A stretch of DNA of 6,055 bases from Thermomicrobiaceae bacterium (GTDB lineage Bacteria > Chloroflexota > Chloroflexia > Thermomicrobiales > Thermomicrobiaceae): assembly GCA_007123655.1 (NCBI GenBank), contig SKKR01000279.1, forward strand, positions 1-6,055. Direction: 5' to 3'. The first letter of the stretch is position 1. Each line of letters starts with the position of its first letter. Position numbers and translations under genes: made by a program. Positions 3,215-6,055 of the stretch are shown here, piece by piece. The notes under the pieces were generated by a model. It ran no database searches, was not told the origin of the DNA, and saw only the letters and a program-made list of their open reading frames with translations.

Positions 3215-6055
3215 ATGACACGGGTGGAACGGGCACTGAACGGCCAGTGCTCAGAAGCAACGGAGCTTACCCGGCAAGCCCAGGGACTCTACGACCCCCA
3301 GTTCGAGCACGACGCGTGCGGGATCGCATTCGTCGTCAATGTCGACGGCGAGCAGACGCATAAGATTGTCAGTGATTCGATTACCGCGCTGAAAAACCTT
3401 CAGCACCGCGGGGCATGCGGGAGCGATCCGGAAACCGGCGATGGCGCCGGAATCCTGATGCAGATCCCAGAGAGTTTTCTTCGCGAGGAACTGTCGTCGC
3501 AGCGGATATCTCTCCCGGCATCCGGAGACTACGCCGTCGGGATGATATTTCTGCCGCGCGATCCCGGACCCGCCGGGGCTCTTCGCGCACTGGTCGAGAA
3601 TCAGGCAAGCGAGATCGGGACCCCGGTGCTTGGCTGGAGATCCGTCCCGCGGGCCAGCGACTCGGTCGGCCCGTCCGCGCGCTCGGTTGAGCCGCAGATC
3701 GAACAGGTCATTCTGGGAAGACCGGAGTCGGCCTCTTACTCAATCGAGTTCGAAAAGGTGCTGTACATCCTCCGGCGCCGGATCGAGAAGGCGGTCGCGG
3801 CGAACGATCTGCCCGGACGTGACGCGTTCTACATTGCGAGCCTTTCCAGCCGCACGGTCGTGTACAAGGGGATGCTCTCTGCCGACCAGATTGATTCCTA
3901 CTACCCGGAGTTGGGTGACCCGCGTGTCGAAAGTGCCCTCGCGCTGGTTCACCAGCGGTTCAGCACGAACACGTTTCCCAGCTGGCCGCTCGCCCATCCT
4001 TATCGCTACCTGGCGCACAACGGTGAGATCAACACACTTCGTGGAAACCTGAACTGGATGCGCGCGCGCGAGGCATTCTTCGAATCAGGCTGCTTCGGCG
4101 ACAGCATTGAGGACGTCACACCGGTTATCCGGGAAGGTATCAGCGATTCCGGCGCACTGGACAACGCGCTGGAGTTGCTCCTGATGTCGGGACGAAGCCT
4201 GCCCGAAGCAATCATGATGCTGATCCCTGAACCGTGGCAAAACGCGCCGATCGACCCTGTGAAACGGGACTTTTACGATTTCCACTCGTCATTGATGGAA
4301 CCGTGGGACGGGCCGGCGGCGGTCGCCTTCACCGATGGCGTTTCCGTTGGAGCGGTGCTCGATCGGAACGGGCTGCGGCCTGCGCGCTACTATGAAACCA
4401 CCGACGGACGCGTCATATTTGCCTCTGAAACGGGGGTTCTCGACGTTCCCCCAGAGATGATTCGGAAGAAAGGGCGACTGGAGCCTGGCCGCATGCTCCT
4501 GGTGGATTCGGGACGTGGCGGCGTCATCGACGACGACCAGATCAAGCGCCAGGTATCCACGCGAAATCCGTATGGGACGTGGCTGGCTGAGCAGCGTGTT
4601 GCACTGGAGGAGCTTCCTTCGACGGATTCGACGGCGCCACGATCTTCGAGCTCGCTGCTGGAGCGTCAGCGAGCGTTCGGGTATACGGAAGAGGAGAAGA
4701 ACCTTCTGCTCGCTCCCATGGCGATGACCGGGGAGGAGCCAATCGGCTCGATGGGCATGGACACCCCGCTCGCGGTCCTCTCGCAGCGTCCGCAGTTGCT
4801 CTTCAACTACTTCAAACAGCACTTCGCGCAGGTGACGAATCCACCGCTGGATGCGATCCGGGAGGAACTTGTCACCTCGCTGAAACTTTTGCTCGGGCCG
4901 CGCGGTAACCTGCTGAACCCCGGGGCTGAAAGCGTTCGCCAGATCATGATCGACGGCCCGGTCCTGACCAACCATGACCTGGTCAAGCTCCGGCAGAATC
5001 CGGATCCTGATTTCAAGGCCGCGGTTCTGCCGATCACGTTCCCGGCCGGAGACGGCTCAGGTGCGATGGAAACCGCGCTGGAGCGGCTCTGTTCGGACGC
5101 GTCCGCGGCGATCGAATCGGGATGCTCTATCTTGATTCTGTCGGATCGGGCACTCGATCGCGACCACGCGGCAATTCCGAGCCTTCTGGCTACGTCGGCC
5201 GTTCATCATCACCTGCTTCGAGAAGGAACCCGGATGAGCGCGAGCCTGATCGTGGATTCGGGAGAAGTCCGGGAAGTCCACCACTTCTGTACACTGATCG
5301 GCTACGGCGCGTCCGCCATCTGCCCATATCTCGCGTTCGAAACCCTTGAGTCGCTTGTCGTGGATGGGGTGATTCCGAGTGGTGACATCGAGGACGCGCA
5401 AGCGAAGTACATCAAGTCGGTCAACAAAGGCGTCCTCAAGGTCATGTCCAAGATGGGTATCTCGACCATCGATTCTTACCACGGCGCGCAGATCTTCGAA
5501 GCGGTCGGCCTGAGTCCGGAACTGACGGCCCGGCACTTCACCGGCACCGTTTCCCGGATCGGAGGTATCGGTCTGGAAGAGCTCGAGCGCGAGACGCTGG
5601 TCCGGCACCTGGAGGCATTCCCGGAGCGCGCCGGCGCGACAGGCGCATTGCCGTGGGGAGGGACGTATCACTGGCGTAAGGATGGTGAGCATCACCTGTT
5701 CAATCCGGAGACGGTCTACAAACTGCAGCACGCGGCCAGATCAGAGCGCTACGAGATCTTCAAGGAATACACCCGGCTCGTGGACGAGCAGAGCGAACAG
5801 CGCTCGACGATTCGCGGGTTGCTTGATTTCAGATTCGATCAGCCGCCGGTCCCGATCGAGGAAGTCGAGCCGGTCGATTCGATCGTGAGGCGATTTGCAA
5901 CCGGCGCGATGTCGTTCGGAGCACTGAGCACGGAGGCGCACGAGACACTGGCAATCGCAATGAACCGGCTGGGCGGCAAGAGCAACTCCGGCGAGGGCGG
6001 GGAGGCGCCCGAACGATTCACACCTGAACCGAACGGGGATTCCCGATCCAGCGCG
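3215..6055 (+). CDS. gltB: Glutamate synthase large (alpha) subunit, 5' part, truncated by the window edge
   Basis: GltB transfers the amide group of glutamine to 2-oxoglutarate to give two glutamates, normally with a reductase partner (GltD) or ferredoxin, in cytoplasmic ammonia assimilation. The 947 residues visible are about 60% of the usual ~1,500. The class II glutamine amidotransferase domain starts at Cys35 (HDACGIAF), the expected N-terminal nucleophile after removal of a ~34-residue propeptide. It includes the QHRGACGSDPETGDGAGI loop, HQRFSTNTFPSW (246-257), the oxyanion-hole pair Asn269-Gly270 in AHNGEIN, and DRNGLRPARY (383-392). The central linker domain has PMAMTGEEPIGSMG (501-514) and QVTNPPLDAIREE (539-551). 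The FMN-binding synthase domain begins near residue 890, with MSFGALSTEAHETLA (899-913) and GGKSNSGEGGE. The remaining FMN residues, the 3Fe-4S cysteines and the C-terminal beta-helix lie outside. The reading frame is intact with no frameshift. It has its own promoter and a long leader with a terminator. Whether the electron donor is NAD(P)H or ferredoxin cannot be told here. Confidence 0.97.
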   Translation, partial: MTRVERALNGQCSEATELTRQAQGLYDPQFEHDACGIAFVVNVDGEQTHKIVSDSITALKNLQHRGACGSDPETGDGAGILMQIPESFLREELSSQRISLPASGDYAVGMIFLPRDPGPAGALRALVENQASEIGTPVLGWRSVPRASDSVGPSARSVEPQIEQVILGRPESASYSIEFEKVLYILRRRIEKAVAANDLPGRDAFYIASLSSRTVVYKGMLSADQIDSYYPELGDPRVESALALVHQRFSTNTFPSWPLAHPYRYLAHNGEINTLRGNLNWMRAREAFFESGCFGDSIEDVTPVIREGISDSGALDNALELLLMSGRSLPEAIMMLIPEPWQNAPIDPVKRDFYDFHSSLMEPWDGPAAVAFTDGVSVGAVLDRNGLRPARYYETTDGRVIFASETGVLDVPPEMIRKKGRLEPGRMLLVDSGRGGVIDDDQIKRQVSTRNPYGTWLAEQRVALEELPSTDSTAPRSSSSLLERQRAFGYTEEEKNLLLAPMAMTGEEPIGSMGMDTPLAVLSQRPQLLFNYFKQHFAQVTNPPLDAIREELVTSLKLLLGPRGNLLNPGAESVRQIMIDGPVLTNHDLVKLRQNPDPDFKAAVLPITFPAGDGSGAMETALERLCSDASAAIESGCSILILSDRALDRDHAAIPSLLATSAVHHHLLREGTRMSASLIVDSGEVREVHHFCTLIGYGASAICPYLAFETLESLVVDGVIPSGDIEDAQAKYIKSVNKGVLKVMSKMGISTIDSYHGAQIFEAVGLSPELTARHFTGTVSRIGGIGLEELERETLVRHLEAFPERAGATGALPWGGTYHWRKDGEHHLFNPETVYKLQHAARSERYEIFKEYTRLVDEQSEQRSTIRGLLDFRFDQPPVPIEEVEPVDSIVRRFATGAMSFGALSTEAHETLAIAMNRLGGKSNSGEGGEAPERFTPEPNGDSRSSA

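Noticed and set aside
4289..5731. Long minus-strand open frames (4289-4975 and 5057-5731) within gltB
   Set aside because: They lie opposite well-conserved GltB sequence, lack domains and are compositionally typical shadows.

Overview
The window reads as chromosomal DNA from a GC-rich (roughly 60%) bacterium, with dense genes and ordinary codon use. No phage, IS, CRISPR, tRNA or rRNA sequence was seen. The phylum cannot be fixed from this alone. A DUF2851-family protein next to a full-length-type glutamate synthase would fit a Chloroflexota- or Bacteroidota-like lineage, and the GC content favours the former; this is a weak guess.

Layout: (1) 1-91 holds a possible 3' end of an upstream + strand gene (stop at 27-29) and a strong imperfect inverted repeat (36-60), probably a transcription terminator. 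(2) 92-1213, minus strand, encodes an XRE-type HTH transcription regulator with a long C-terminal domain of unknown function. (3) 1214-1461 is a divergent intergenic region with several short inverted repeats and a candidate + strand promoter. (4) 1462-2805, plus strand, encodes a DUF2851 protein with a C-terminal cysteine cluster. (5) 2806-3214 is a 409-base region with no large gene but much signal: a sigma70-like promoter abutting the DUF2851 stop codon, a 23-residue Thr/Ser-rich leader ORF, alternative hairpins ending in an intrinsic terminator, and then a second structured 5'-UTR segment. (6) 3215-6055, plus strand, is the first 947 residues of the glutamate synthase large subunit (gltB), cut by the window edge before the Fe-S cluster and the C-terminal domain.

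How they may work together: the XRE gene and the DUF2851 gene are divergent and share an intergenic region, so the regulator may control the pair; this is inferred from position only. gltB has its own promoter and a long leader. Traced by hand, that leader has the parts of ribosome-mediated attenuation: an ORF with clustered Thr codons, a hairpin involving those codons, an antiterminator and a terminator. Such control of glutamate synthase by a threonine-rich leader peptide would be unusual, and is the most interesting observation here.
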